DNA from: Crotophaga sulcirostris
Lineage: Eukaryota > Chordata > Aves > Cuculiformes > Crotophagidae
Length of the DNA stretch: 64,000 bases
Reading direction: 5' to 3'
Assembly: GCA_013397455.1 (NCBI GenBank)
Contig: VYZB01000133.1
Span: forward strand, 439,314 to 503,313
Part shown: one piece after another, positions 1 to 13,303 of the stretch
Numbering within the stretch: position 1 is the stretch's first letter
Layout: each line of letters opens with the position of its first letter
Notes under the pieces: model-generated
Told to the model about the DNA's origin: nothing
The model's input: the letters and a program-made list of their open reading frames with translations, nothing else
Database searches by the model: none
Made by a program: the position numbers and the translations under genes

Positions 1-1747
1 AGGCTTTGGCTGTGATTTGGTTAAAAGATCTGCTGGTTTTCATGGATGCATTTTTTGTTTTTATTTTCTTCCTCTCCAAGGTAGTTTATAAACACAAAAT
101 AATCTGTTTACCTAACCAATATTAGTTTTTAAAAAATCATTGAAAATATGACTGTTGGCTTCTAGGAAACAAAAACAAAGGTTCAGTAGACACTGATAAA
201 TCCTCAACCTGCAGTTTGATCATGCGTACAGCCATGTGCTAATATAGAAATGGCTTTTTACTTCGTATTTTTCTTATGAACTCAGTAATAATCTTCCGTA
301 TCCAAAATTGACAACTAACTTGGGAAAATCAGGTATCAGTGCAGACATCCAAACTAAGATCTAGTTTAACCTCACAAGTTACTTTATAAAGAAGTGGTAA
401 CTCTATATGCTGGGTTCTGCCCTCTAAAAAGTTTAATCCTTAGTCAGAATATTCAGATCTGCAGGAAGATAATTTCTTCTCCCTCCATTTCAAGTGATGC
501 TTCCATCATATGGAAGAAGTGCAGACAGGATTCCATTCTTCAGGGAGAACTTAAAAAGTGGAGCATTGGGCTTCTTTTTAAATGTACTGGTTTCATTGCC
601 TTGTGAGTCCACTGAAGTGCTCTTAGAAGGTGGTTTTCTGGAGGCAGTGGGAAGTGGTTTAGAGTAGGAGATTGGCAATAGGTCTGGCACAAATAAATAC
701 AGCTCCTTTGTTCCAGGAACAGCCATCATCATCATCAATGTGTATCTTAATTCCTAATGCTGGATCACTATGACTTGTTCTCTCCTGCATTTAAAACAAC
801 TATTTGCTGCTCCACTCCTGGTCAAAGGAGAAGCTTGGCACTTGAAAAAGAAACTAATGGAAACCAGTCTATCTGGAGAAAGGACCAAGGGAGCTGGTCC
901 CTTACATCTGAATCAGCTGGATAAACACCACTGCTTTTGCATGTGAATCACACATGGGAGCAGCGTGACCTGGCACTTCAAGATCTACAGAATTCTAGGC
1001 AGCTATCTCCATTCACTTGTTACTGTAGAGCAGGGATAAGAAGAGTTATTATCTTGCCAAATGGGAGGTAGACTGCAGTTCAGCAGAGATAACCAAAAAT
1101 AAAATATCAAGCAGAAATAAGGCGATTTCTGTCTTTTCATTAATCCCTAATCATTTTGCTACTTACCAGTTATTTAACCGATGAATTAATGTTCCAAGTT
1201 TGAGCAGCTGCAGGGATCAAGGGCTGGGAAGGAGAGTGTTTGAAAGTGGCATCTGTCTGTTAGCAGTAATTAAATGGAAATATGCAAAGTTGTAAAGTTC
1301 TAACTGCTCCCGTTAAGCTGTTGATGAGCAGTAAAATCTCTGATTAAATTTTAAGCGGAGGGAAATGGTCTGGCCTCCTGATACAGGGAGGCCGATGGAG
1401 CGGAGCATGGTCAGTCATGTGTGCTGTGCTCATGCTGGAGGGGACACAACACACCCAGGCACGGATTGTCTGAGGCAGCATCCAGGGCTTCCCTGCAGAG
1501 ATGGGTCCTGGACTCCGTACTGTGCTGCCAGCCTCGAACACATCAGGCATTTACAGCACGGTGACGACATATGGTGTGGGCTTGAATGACTCTTGCTCAG
1601 CCTTACTTTTCCAATATGCATACACACCACAACCAGGGAGATTTTCTGTTTCTCTTTTTCTTTCACGCTATCTTAAAGCATGTGGCTTTCTTGGGCAGAT
1701 AACAATGTGCTGGTGGACTTTCCCCTATCTCAGAAAAATAATTGTGA
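1..1747. other. Unique non-coding DNA, nothing recognised
   Basis: No gene, RNA or repeat is recognised here. All open frames are short, overlap on both strands and lack splice-site context or recognisable domains. The sequence is AT-rich and CpG-poor, like the rest of the window. Confidence 0.6.
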
Positions 1748-1850
1748 AGGTTAGTTAATGTTTTACAGCACTCTGAAAGCTCTAAAACACTTTGTAAATG
1801 CAGTTAATTTTCTCTCAGTAAATATCAGTATTAATTATCATTATCTAGCT
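1748..1850 (-). repeat. MIR-like SINE fragment, probable 3' half
   Basis: Seen: an 'acactttgtaaatgcagtta' segment followed by a TTAATT run, a CTCA segment and an ATTATCATTATC end. This order resembles the reverse complement of the MIR 3' region (AAGTGCTTTACAAACATTAATTAA, then CCTCACAACA, then ATTATTAT). The match is from memory and strongly diverged, so orientation and edges are approximate. Confidence 0.33.
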
Positions 1851-1944
1851 TAGCCCTCCTCCTCCATCACTCCTGTCTGGCTCCCATCCCTTGTTTCCTA
1901 ACCATTTGGCAGGCCACCTCTTGGAATGAAACAGAGGCATCATT

Positions 1945-2040
1945 CCCTAACATGTGAAGTGCCTTGGAGATCTGTGAGTAATGAATAAGCCCATTACAAC
2001 TTCACAGTAGAGGAAACAGGTTAATCCTTTGTCAAATCAG
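1945..2040. repeat. Possible second MIR-type fragment
   Basis: The 'gtgaagtgccttggagatct' stretch resembles the GTAAAGTGCTTTGAGATCT part of sauropsid MIR-like 3' ends. A little further on, 'agaggaaacaggttaatcc' resembles the antisense MIR core (GAGGAAACTGAGG...GGTTAA). The two signals point in opposite orientations, so this may be two nested scraps or a chance match. Confidence 0.25.
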
Positions 2041-2258
2041 CACACACAGTGCACTCCTCCTCCGTCCTTGTTCCAGATATGCAAAGGGTGACAGCAGTTC
2101 CTCATCCACAGCCTTTCAGGTAGCCACTGATGCATGTTTAGGACAAAAATATGTGCGACACTTCGCACAGGCCTGTCACAGGGAAGCAAAGCTGACAGAA
2201 ACTGACAGCGGTGACTAAAGTGCTGAACTGACTTTCTTTGAAGCAATCCTTCAGGGGG

Positions 2259-2320
2259 AAAAAACAAACAAACAAACAAAAAACCCAACAAACCAAATCA
2301 AACAACACTGAAAAAAAACC
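2259..2320. repeat. A-rich / (AAAC)n simple repeat
   Basis: A run of AAAC tetranucleotides at about 2262-2282 continues into an A/C-rich low-complexity tract ending in an A8 run. It is a plain microsatellite-type sequence. The A-rich strand could be the remnant of a retroposon tail, but no element body is recognisable beside it. Confidence 0.85.
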
Positions 2321-3144
2321 TGTTTCAGGTTCTGAAGGATTCATTTAATTAAATATAGAAACCTCAAACATCCAAAACTTATTGCTTTATGAGACAGTTC
2401 TGTGTAGTTAGACTGGTACACATTTGTACAGTCTTTCAGCCTGTGAACACCTAGAATTCATTACAGGATGTTGGTCTTAGGAGTAGCCACTTCAGAGCTG
2501 ATAAATGACAGCTTTTTATTACAGCAGAGAGTATATAACCACAGCATAGTGGAGGGTGGGAAACGTATCACGTCTGTCTCATCTGTTTTACAGTCCTTGT
2601 ATTTAACATGAAACTTCAGGAGTACTGGTTTGGTGAATGAGAATGGTTTGTTTTCTGATCATATACTTTACATTTTGGCCATTGAGTTAACCTGTTGAGC
2701 AAGCTATCACCATCTGAATTTCTGAGCCTCTAGAACTATTCTCTGTAGTGCTAAAAAGCAAAAATGAAATAACAGTAGGCTGAAATGATGTGATCTGCAT
2801 TTATGAAAATTAAATATCATTAAGAAAACACCCAGCCAAACAGTGGAAAGAAAGACAAACTTGACACACCCCTTCTGACACTTGCATTCTGATCCAAGAT
2901 GCTATCCTGATCTGTTCTGGGCAACTTGTAACCTATTTGATCTCTGGATCACAATGCACCTAATTTTATGGAAACAAAACTTGAAGCTGAGGCTGAAATG
3001 CAAATAATTTAATTGTAAAGATTGAACAATATGAGTCCTCATCAATAGCTACCACTGTAAATAATCAACACACAGTAAAATAACATATTAAAGGGAATCT
3101 GGAAATGGTTTAAGTTGTTTTTTGTAAATAAATAATTGACTGCC

Positions 3145-3360
3145 CCAGGCATCATTGTTTAAAGGCCTGATGAGTCTGAGTTCCAGCCCCACATCTGACA
3201 CTTAGTTGATAGATTTCATTGGAAAAGTCATGTACCCATGTTTTATCCTAATAATCTGTAATAACAGTATGAAAATATTTACTCCCTAGGCTGTTGTGGA
3301 AATTAATTAACATTTCCATAGTTATTTAAAGATGTAAAATGTCTAGTAGTATTATGATTA
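3145..3360 (+). repeat. MIR SINE relic, core and 3' end
   Basis: The segment follows the MIR layout in the sense direction. 'gagttccagccccacatctg' matches the tRNA-like head/core junction, and 'ttagttgat...ggaaaagtcatgtacc' the core. 'aataatctgtaataacagta', 'atatttactccctaggctgt' and 'tgtggaaattaattaacatt' then match the CTCATCTGTAAAATGGG, TACCTACCTCACAGGGTTGT and GTGAGGATTAATTAA parts. The end at 3340-3360 matches the final TATTATTAT. Divergence is high, as expected for a family that stopped moving early in amniote evolution. Confidence 0.65.
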
Positions 3361-6300
3361 TGCTGCCTCAGTCTATGATTTTGTCAGATGTCACAAATAA
3401 CATGGGTCAGCAGTTGGATGCAGGCTTCCAGTGAAATTTAAGGGGTTTGCATGATGTAGTTCTGCAGTATTAAATGCTAATAATTTTCATTCCAAGTTAA
3501 TAATAAAAAAATACTTCAGCATTTGATATGAGGCATTATGCTGCCAGGTATGTCATTTTTCAATTTGAAATTAAGATCAAGAGAAATTCCTAATATTCTG
3601 TGGTTATTAAATACTAACGGAACTTTTCTCATAGATATACAGATGCTATTAATGGTATTTTAAATAAGTTTCATGTTGAAATGCTGCATTTGGTTTCTAT
3701 TAATTCCTGCTTTTCATGGCAGAAGGTATTCTTCATTGCTTTTGCCATCATTCTTTGGTTTGCTACTTGACAACTTCAGCATTCCTCCCCAGAATCGGGT
3801 GCATTTGGAGGAATGGTGAGGTCATTTTCTCTTCCTTTTTTCTTCCTCCCTGCTCTCTTAAATGGTTTTGATGCCCTTCGTGCTGAAAGGCACTACAGCA
3901 GTGCAAACCATTACTATAAATTACTTAAAGCTTTGCTGAGGTGATGTTTGAAACTGCTGGTTCTCTTTCTTCTCACACATTCTGTAACATATGAACTAAA
4001 GACCATTATCTTGTAAAATGGAATGGACTTGTTGAAAATGAGCTTAATTGAAAATGATCCAGTAAAAACATAATTTAGTGAGATAATGACTGTGCTGCTT
4101 TTTATTCTTGCAAGTAGAGGAAGTTTTAAATTATCTGCTGAGTTAGTTGAAGCTGATAAACTGTCCAGGGAACTGCTCTATTGACACAGTTGGGGCTTAC
4201 AAGTGTCTGTTAGTTCTCCTTAGCCTTGAGGACAATTTGCAAGTGACACATTTTTAACCCCTTTCTCTCATTCAGAAGTCGTGTGTAGATTTCTTTTTCT
4301 TGTCTGCCTGATTGTCGCTCCAGTTCACTATGCCAAGTGACTCAACTTGCTTGCGTAGGTTGGAGTTCAAGCCTTCAGGTTGGAATTCAGCCCTTGCCTC
4401 ACCTCCAGGCTGCCAGCCCATCTGGCTTGCTCCAGAGCTAAGCTGGCTTGGCAGCCCTGGGGGATCTGGACTCCAGGCACAACTCGTGTTACTAAGACAG
4501 TGCAGCTATGCTATGAGAGGTTCACACACTTCTCCAACTGCAGAGCTTGTTTGCTTTTGAGAACTGGTAGCCAAGAAACACTGTGTTAGCAAACGTAGAT
4601 CTGTAGTTTGCTTGGATTTATTAATTAGCTAGATTTGAATGCTACTATTCCCTCTAGATAAGACAAAAGTTTGCTAAAAGTTCATTCTTCTAAAGAAGGA
4701 AAAAAGAGACATGTGCATACTCTTCGTATAAATCAGTATGGCCAACACTTCATCAGAAAGATATTTTACAAATTGCTCAATATGATTAATACAAGTTGCT
4801 GGTTTAATCAGAAATCTAAATTTATCCCAGTTTCCTACATGATATCAGAATAGCTTTTACACCAAAGATAGTATTAGCCCATGACATTTTACATGAGAGC
4901 CATGGTGGTTTGTGCAAAACCAGCTCAAAGTGATAAAGCCTCCATATAAATCAATGTCTCTTAATTTTACTGTCTCATCTAGATAGTGGTCTTGCATACG
5001 CCTTAGGTAAAAGCATCCTAATCACTAAAATTTATTCTTTTTTTTTTGGCATTCATAGAACCATGTAGGTTGTAATGCTCAGGTCAAAGATATCTGTGCT
5101 TTCTAATCCCCTGTAAACACATCATAGACTCTCTCCAGGTCTAAGCATATCTCTCCGAGTGGTTATTGTATGGCTCATATTACCAAATTTTAATCATATT
5201 TTTAAAGTATTTATCTGCAGTTCATTTACGTATGCTACAGGTAACTGCAACTCTGAAATGATGTAGAGATATTATATTCCATTCACTCCATTTACTTGTT
5301 TTCTTAGCAAGGCATGGAAAACAGCATTTCCTATTCATTCTTAGATTCAAATTTCAGAGTTTCTGTTGTAATAGGAGAGGGGGTGAAGTTACAGCATGAC
5401 TGAATTGGTGCCTCACTGTCATATTCAAGAAGATGCTCTTGGCTGTAGTCTGATAAAGCCAAAGTGGTGGGGATTCAGGATCTTTGTGCCACAGTGCTGA
5501 AGGGAATTAGCCCTAAACCACACCTGACTGAACTTGGTTTTTTGGGAGTGCACTTTGGAGTAGCCCTCAGGATGTTCTAAACTAGCAGAGTGAAGCTGTC
5601 GGCCTGCAGGCCAAATCTCACCGCTGGCACACTCCACCCAGCCTCCTGCCTTTCCCTCAGAGGAAGAAGAGCAGAGCTGTGTGTCTAACAGATTCATATT
5701 TCCTCCCATGTTAACCACCATTTCTGTATCAGTCTGAATTGAGAGAGAGCCTCCAATGCCAAGGCCTGGCCCCTGTGACTGTCAAGTCTGGCTCACCCCA
5801 GCAGTAGGTGATATTTTTAGAGCGTAGCAGTCGTCCAGTATCAGAAGAACATAAAGGCCACGTTCACCTCCTTTCCCTGCCTGGCTGAGGCAAAGGATGT
5901 GGGCACAGTCTTCAGCACTGGCGCACGATTTCACAGCCCAATTACATAATGACTCAAGGGAGTATGACTAGCAAGTGTGATGTTAGCTATTTGGCACATC
6001 TGTCAAAGTCCATCCTATAGATATTTCTTGGCATTTGTCCAGTTGCCTCCTTAATGTCTGATGACATGTTCCTGAAGAGACTGGGTTTTATGCTTACAAC
6101 TCTCTGGCCAGAAAATAAGCACCAATGCAAATGCTTCAAAACTGAGTTTGTTAAGCAGTACAAGCCAAATACTTTAGAAATAATTTCATTTTCATGCCTT
6201 ATTTTCTCTACAGTTTCTCTTTTATGACCAACAGTACTTGTGTTAAACAGGTGCAGAACTGCCAAGGGACGAAGAGGGCTGCAGTCCCTCATTAACACAC

Positions 6301-9300
6301 CCCATGCATCAGACACTTGAGCTTCGACTATGGTAGTAAACATAATATGTGCAGGAACGTTCCCAGATACTGATGCCAACTGGCAAAGGATGTCTGTCCC
6401 TTGCCTATGCTGGTTTATTCTGTTAGCTTCCAAAACAGGGTAGTACTGCATTCAAACTGCTTGTTGAGAATAAGCAAAGCCCAGGAATAATTTGGGAAAG
6501 TGCTATTTGGTGTGGGCTAAATGCCAAGTGCCATTCTAGCAATCGAGATTCAGTGTCCTTGGAACTTCCCATGTATATTGGGATTTATTAGCAGAGCCAA
6601 AGTTTTCAGAGAAGAGCTTGAACATTTCACAGCTTGTCATCTTCACCATCCCAACAGTATTGCCTCCAGCTCTACCAGTAAAAGCTGATCTCTATTAAAG
6701 GCCAGTGCTCTGGCCATGTAAAACCACAGACCTGCACTGCATGAAGTACTTTGCATTTCTGTATTATTTCTCTTCAGTATCTCCAAACAATATCAGTGTA
6801 GGAACAGGAAGTATCTGCTTGTGGTTTGTCCTACATCACATGATGGATAAGTATTCTTAATGCACGAATGATAGCATTATCAGCATCAAATTTCAGTTTG
6901 CCATGACATACTCATAGTCCTAGCCCTTTTCTATGAGAAAAACTTATATTAAACAAATATAGTTTGGTCACGCCAGTCAGTCTGGTTTATGTATTTTGAA
7001 CATACAAGTATGCAAAGAGTGTGTGTTGCAACCATAAGAAGTAGTTGCTTTGGTGCAAACAAATGGACTCCATTCCCTTGAAGGGGCATTTTAGTCTTCA
7101 TTTTAAGTGAGCTCCATGCATAAGGAGTCTCTTTGAATGAACAGCTAGTCAGAAAATCAAAATTAGATATTATGGCTTCATTAACACAATGCTGTTGATT
7201 GCCTCTGTGAGGGCATTTTCTGAAGAGATGAGTTCCAGGCCCGTGCATTAAGACCTACCTGCTTTCTGCTTTGATGCTGTCAACACAGCTGCAGTTTGAG
7301 AGGCCATTGTACAAAGCAAGAAGATTAGACAGGTTGCAGGACATTTTAACCCAGAAAGCATTTCATTATTCCTTCAAATATAAGAAGCAAGCACTTCAGT
7401 TCTGATTTATCTCTTTTGTGTTCCTGCCAAACTGTACTGAAACTCTTTTATGACTTCTGCACCCCAGATCCCTGAAGGTCCTGAGATTCTAAAGTCTTAT
7501 TTCCTAACATAGCTTTGTGTCAGATTCATTTTAACATAAAAGCATTCTTCAGCAGTTTTAAGAGGCTGAAGCCACATCCTGTCTGCCAAGCCAACCACAC
7601 GCTGTTCCTGACCACTGCTAACTGACTGGGTGACTGCGGGTCCATCACACAGGGACTGGTGGGCCTGCGGCCGCAGACAGAAGTAAAGCTGTGGACGACA
7701 GCACCAATAGTCATGTTCCAGCCATTGACTTTGTAATGCCTTCTTCCAGCCCAAAAAAGTTCAGGTTCATTCCTGATGCCAGCAGTAAGAGTGGATGATG
7801 TCAGAGGTAGTGATGCTGCATGGAGTACACCTTCTCATCAACACCAGTAATCACTGTACTCCCTCTCTAGAGCCCATCCCTCCAGCAGCTGTAAGAGCAA
7901 CTCACCCACCACAGCTCCCAGGCCTGACTCTGCACAGCCCAGTGTCTCCCCTTTCCGTGCCTGCACAGCCCAACCACTCGCTGTTGAAGCAGCAAAAATA
8001 AATAATGGCATTGTTAAGTAATGACAGTGGAAATAATGGCATTGCTGAGGAACTCTTCCTCCCTGCCAGCAGGCAGTAATACCTGCATGCACCTTGACAC
8101 TTGGTAGTTGCTTTCATATCCATTTCACTGTTTCAAATAGCTTTGTATTTGGACATTTACAAGGCATATTCTTCATCATACACTCAAGAAACACAGGGAT
8201 TGCTCCTTTTATATATTGTGTATAATGAGTACTGAACCCAGTTTTATGACTGACACAAGGAAACGGAACGACCCTGCTGCTGCACCGTTCTGAGTTTGAA
8301 GGTGCCTAGATGGAGCTACTGAGGCTCGTTCTCAGCATCTCAGTTCATTTCTCTCTTCTTGCCTACCTCCTCCTGTCATTGCCAGTTTGTTACCCTTCTA
8401 ATATGAAGAGAGTAAAAAGAAAAATGATTAACTGTGATGCTTTTCCAGAATTTTAATTAATAATTGTGTTTGTTTAAAAGAAAGCACTCTAACAAGAAAT
8501 GCTACAGAGGTACTGTAGCTTTTTCTATCATATAATTTTGGGGGCAGTTTGGGCTGATTTTCAGATCTGTGCTCTGAGCACTGAAATTCTAAAGTGACTA
8601 AAAAGATGTAAGTAGGTTTCAGGTTCTACAGACTGAATTTAGTCTGCAGTGATTATTAAGTATGCTTGCCAAAAACCTGCTTTGTCCTCCAAATTCAAGC
8701 ATCTCGTTATACTTGCAATGTGTAACTATTCTTTCTAAAGCTGGAAATGCAGGAATTGTCCCTGACGGATGGGGACAGATCGTCCTCATGAGGCGACCAA
8801 GAGCGACTGTTATCAGTCTTTCACAGTGCTGTCACCGAGAGGCAGAAACTGTTCACAGCTCCCGAGCCCTGTCTCAGGAACTGCAGGATGAAGTATGCTT
8901 TTTTGCGTTTATGTATTGTTTCAATTTACAAGAAAACCCCCTTTTCATTGCTCTAGCCACTTCCACAGTAACTGAAAATCACACTGTGTCAAGATAGATC
9001 TGTCAAGTAGAAAAAATGCAGTGTAATAATAGGCAGCGAGAACTACATTTAATTACATAAAAGCATCATAATCTGAAGCAAAAATCAGATATTCCTGGTG
9101 CAGAAATCTAGCTGATTTGCTTACCAAATATTGAATAATGTCCACAAGATGTTAAATAGGATCCTGGTGGCTTTTCTGAAATAGACAACTGTCCATAGAT
9201 TGCGGAATTGTAACTACTGGGCTCATTGCACATCAAAATTTAGCACCAATTTTGGGGCAGTGACTGTTATTGAAGGCAGTGACTGGGATCTGGGGTGCAG

Positions 9301-9973
9301 TGGTGATGACCTAGGTTTCTTTCAAATTCTGCCTGCAATCAGACTGGGGTATAAGCAATCTCCTTTTCTTTTGGCTAGTAGGAAGAATATTTCCAGTCAG
9401 TAAGCAGATGGGGGGATTGGAGGATAGATGATAATACATATACAGAGCAGAAAGCTTTCAAGAAAATGGGAAGTTAACGTGAAACCAAGAGGCTTTAATA
9501 TGCCTGAGTTATTATTGAAATCTGGCTGAATATGATTACAGGGAGCTGTTGTTTCATGAATGATTTTTAATCCTGTTGGCAGAGGCAGACAGGGTGTAAA
9601 TTTGCAAGTCGATTTGTATGCAGATCACCCTGCAGCCCTGGTATTGATTTGAAAGATGCAGGATGAATGCTCTCTGCTTTATAAGGGAAAAAAGATGCTC
9701 TGAGTTCCAAGCACTTTTGTTAAACACTGCTGGATATATCAGTATTTAGAGGAGACACTAGATGTCATTCCAGGAACTGGAAGAAACTGTATCCAGAATG
9801 CTTCACCTTAAAAGTAGAGATTAACTCATCTGTTTTTCACCTTTGAGGGTGCTGGGTTTGCCCACAGTTACTGTCACTGTTCTATAAAAAATGGGAACTA
9901 AAGAACTATAGTTCTGATAAATTTACCATGCTGACAACCAGATTCTGCTGTTTTACCCCCTATTTCCAGGGTT
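3361..9973. other. Unique non-coding DNA; no gene recognised
   Basis: About 6.6 kb without a recognisable gene, RNA or repeat. It contains a 154-codon open frame on the minus strand at 5987-6451. That frame has an in-frame stop directly before its ATG and resembles no protein I know, so it is not called as a gene. A stretch near 8765-8863 is mildly CpG-enriched. Confidence 0.55.
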
Positions 9974-10005
9974 GCAGTGTGCAAAGCAGTGTGCAAAGCA
10001 GTGGG
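9974..10005. repeat. Short tandem repeat, 12-bp unit
   Basis: The unit CAGTGTGCAAAG occurs twice head to tail and is followed by a partial third copy (CAGTGGG). This is a local replication-slippage duplication with no wider significance visible. Confidence 0.85.
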
Positions 10006-13000
10006 ATCTTGGACCACTTTAAGAGCTCAGGCATCCCCAGAGCTTCTCCACCAAAGTAAATGGAGCTGCACAGGTGCAGACAAGTCAGTGTCTGAACTGC
10101 ATTTCTGCAACGTGCAGCCAGCACATCACCGTGCCACAGAAAACTGCAGTGACACCAAGATCTTCTATTAATAATGAGTAGGTCTTTGCTCCTCTCTTTG
10201 CACCTTAAATCTTCCTTAATGTAAAATAAGAAGGGTTTTCATTTTTTCAGTTCTGAGCTCATTAACACTGAGAAAAAGTTATTTTATTACTACACATCTT
10301 TCCCATTCACCTTTGCTAAATCATAGTTCAAAACCTCAGAATAATAAGTTTGGCAACAAGACATAAAAATAAAATATCAAACAAGGACATAGAGGAAAAA
10401 TCCTCTTGGACCACTTGAAAGAAACATTTGGTAAAAGACCACCATCTTTTTGTGGCGATAGTCCTATATTGGTTTTCTGTGAAACAGGAAGAAAAGAAGT
10501 CAGGTGAGTGTATGGAAATAAGTTCCATTTTTCAGGGTTCCTCGTTGTCTGTGCAACTGTTTGTATGAGCTTCATATGTAGTCTATCATTCATCCTAATA
10601 ATTTTGTTTTGCTGTGCATCTTTTCCTCCTTTTCACTCACCAGCACTCCTCATCTTTCCAAATGCAAGAAAATGATACCTTGAGACCTAGCAATCTAATA
10701 ATGAACTTAATAATTTTAGCAGTGCCCTGTAATTTGTGATATAGCAAATTAAGTCACTCATTTTCAGGTAGAAAATTATACCTCTGTGTAGTGATGCATC
10801 AGCAAAATCTTGGTCAATCAGCCTTGAACACAGTTACCAATGTAAAAGCTGTTTTAGTTGCAAAATGATGAAGCGATTATTAATTTTATCTGTCCCTGAT
10901 TTGCTTTAATGACTGCACCAGAGCCACATTGAAAGTTCAGATTTCAGAATATCATAACCAGTCAATGCAGATAGAAGTTTGTGATAAATGTCGTACGGGT
11001 AATTAAGTTTATGAATGAATAATTTGTTATGTCATCTGGGAGGAATGTGGCATTTTTTGGATGACATGTAAAATTAAGTTCTGGACATCTCACAGTTCTA
11101 CTCACAAATAGTTGGATGTGGTCTTTAGGCAAGGTCTGACAGTTCCTTCACTCATGGTTTCCTAAGCCATTTTGGCAATTTCAACTGGGAGCAGAATTGT
11201 TCTTCAGATTCCAGCCATCACCTGCCATTACTGTGTGATGCTAAAAAAGATAGAAACTCCTTTTGCAGACAAGTGGGTGGTTTTTTGTGGGGGTTTTTTT
11301 GTGGGTATTTTATGTAGCGCTTATTTTTGATCTCATATGTTCCATCTTTAACTCTTCTGGCTAGAGAAGAATATCTTTGCTTGTCCGTTTTCTTAAGCGA
11401 GATCAGGTGCCAAATTTGTGAAGTGTTTAAATCTCATCTTGGTAAATGAAATATAAAAATAAACAATGTGTTTGTCTGAGGCTGAATGACTGTCAGACAA
11501 GTTTTGTCTTAATGATTGGTGATATTCTTTGATACTTAATTAGCTATACTGTTGCGTTTCATTCAGCACAACTGAAAGTGGCTGAGTCACGTCCTCACTC
11601 TGTGTGCGTGCTCAGCAAACAGACAGACAGATATACAGTAGCAGCTTGTGATTCCACAGCCTGTGTCACTGTGTTAAAATTCCTATTTAACTGAAAGAAA
11701 ATGGATATCGACCTGTATTAGCCTGATTGCATGTCAGGTTCTGCACTCAGTTTGAATTATTAGGAAATAGCCAAGGAAAATTGATTGTACTTTAAAGGTC
11801 CTGGGAAAAGTTTTACAGCACATATTAGGAAATGGTGTTAAGCAAATTAGAATTTTTTTCGATAGCATTAATAATTGTTCATTCTGCCTTACCTCTTCAA
11901 AGTGCGTTAATTTCCTCTGAATGGGAACAACAAACAACAGTCTCAAAGTGCTGTTGGTTGCTGTGTGGGATTCACAGTAGGACACAATACAGTATTTCCA
12001 GCACTCAGAGATTCATCTTGCTACACTACAGATCTCAAGACCAAAGATTTTGGCATGTATCACAAAACTAGCCATGAGCCACACGAGTGCACCCTCCAAC
12101 TCTGACTCTGCCACAGCTCATCACGGGTGAGCCTGATGTTACCCCCCTCCCCCACCAATCCTAGATTAGAGCTCTGTCAGTGAGCCCTGTCAGCTCCTGA
12201 GCAAAAAACACCTCCCCCCTCTGAGAAAGGTGAAAGCCACCTCAAGACAGTGGCCCTGGTGCTGTGTAGGCCATCCCATCCTCAAGAATCCCCAGGCTGT
12301 GGCAGTGGCATCAGCCACACACTGGGACCATAACTCCTTTCTGCTTTTCATTCTGGTGTCTACATTGCCAGGGGACAAAAACATGTCCAGTCAGCAAAAC
12401 TGTCCCTCAGACTGCAGCCATATCATTCACCAAAAGTTTGAGGAATATCTGGCATTTATTCAGAATTGTATATCAGAGAAATGCAAATTTCTTATCACTG
12501 TTTCCTTTGCTTTCCGCCAAGAGGCAGCATGTCAAATAAATAATTTATACCGGCTGAGGCACCGCAGGAAAACAAAGCCATCAATCATCTCAGCTGTATT
12601 ATTGATCACCAATAACAAGATACTTGCTAAGAGAAATGGTTCTGTTATTCTACTAGTGAATCTTAGTCTACCCTGACTAAATAAATCGTATTGAACTGTT
12701 TGTTGTTTTAAGATGTACAAACATTTCTGTAATAATTTTTACCTTTCATTCTGTCCAGCCATCTGTAGAATCTCTCTTTATATCTGTTGTTTGTTTGCCT
12801 ACAGTCTTTCTCTGAGAACAACTATGTACTTACCTATCTTGAAAAGTTTGCTAAGGAATTTCATGTCTGTATATGTGCTTTTTATATCCACAGAATCTTC
12901 TCCTTAGTTTGGATGCAGACAAAAATGTGATCAAGATAATTATATGAGTCAAGCATTCCATCAGCTCTCAGTACAAATGTTTTTCTGCTATCTTGTAGTA

Positions 13001-13183
13001 ATGGAACTTGTCAGGCTCTTCTATCGGCTGTTATATTATTATTTTTACTTTAAATATGGCTTTCTTTCCATTATCAGCATGTAATTATTATAACAGACGT
13101 GCCCAGGGATTCTTAGTACGCCTATTCTATAGGAGTGCTTCAATGTCTCAGAAACATCCTCATTTCTCTTGCTTTCCTTGCAG
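10006..13183. other. Unique non-coding DNA with a G/T-rich tract
   Basis: No gene is recognised. A G/T-rich low-complexity tract of G and T runs lies at 11274-11311. A 148-codon plus-strand frame at 12230-12676 lies partly in a GC-richer stretch, but it has no domain, signal or splice context and is treated as chance. Confidence 0.55.
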
Positions 13184-13303
13184 TACCTGGTAGCTCAGAG
13201 TCTGTCAGACCCGTGCAGACGGCTGTGTGCTCCATCAGCCCCCCGGTCACACTCTGGGGAAGGTGGAGACGCCTGTCCGCAGCCAACACAAACAGCTCCA
13301 AAG
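13184..13303 (+). other. Candidate internal exon (unrecognised)
   Basis: Seen: a pyrimidine tract (CATTTCTCTTGCTTTCCTTG) ends in CAG at 13183. It is followed by 120 bp and then AAG|GTACAG at 13303/13304, a fair donor. The interval is exactly 40 codons and is open in two forward frames. The first-frame product starts YLVAQSLSDPC and ends PTQTAPK; the third-frame product starts PGSSESVRPVQ. It has about five CpGs in 120 bp, more than its flanks. I recognise neither product. It could be an exon of an unseen gene, a lncRNA exon, or a cryptic pair of splice-like sites in a GC-richer patch. No neighbouring exon was found. Confidence 0.25.

Noticed and set aside
5987..6451. 154-codon minus-strand open frame
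   Set aside because: There is an in-frame TGA directly before its ATG, no recognisable domain and no splice or processed-gene context. By rough estimate, about one frame of this length is expected by chance in 64 kb of double-stranded AT-rich DNA.
12230..12676. 148-codon plus-strand open frame
   Set aside because: No domain or homologue recognised. It crosses from a GC-richer to an AT-rich stretch with a composition change typical of chance frames.
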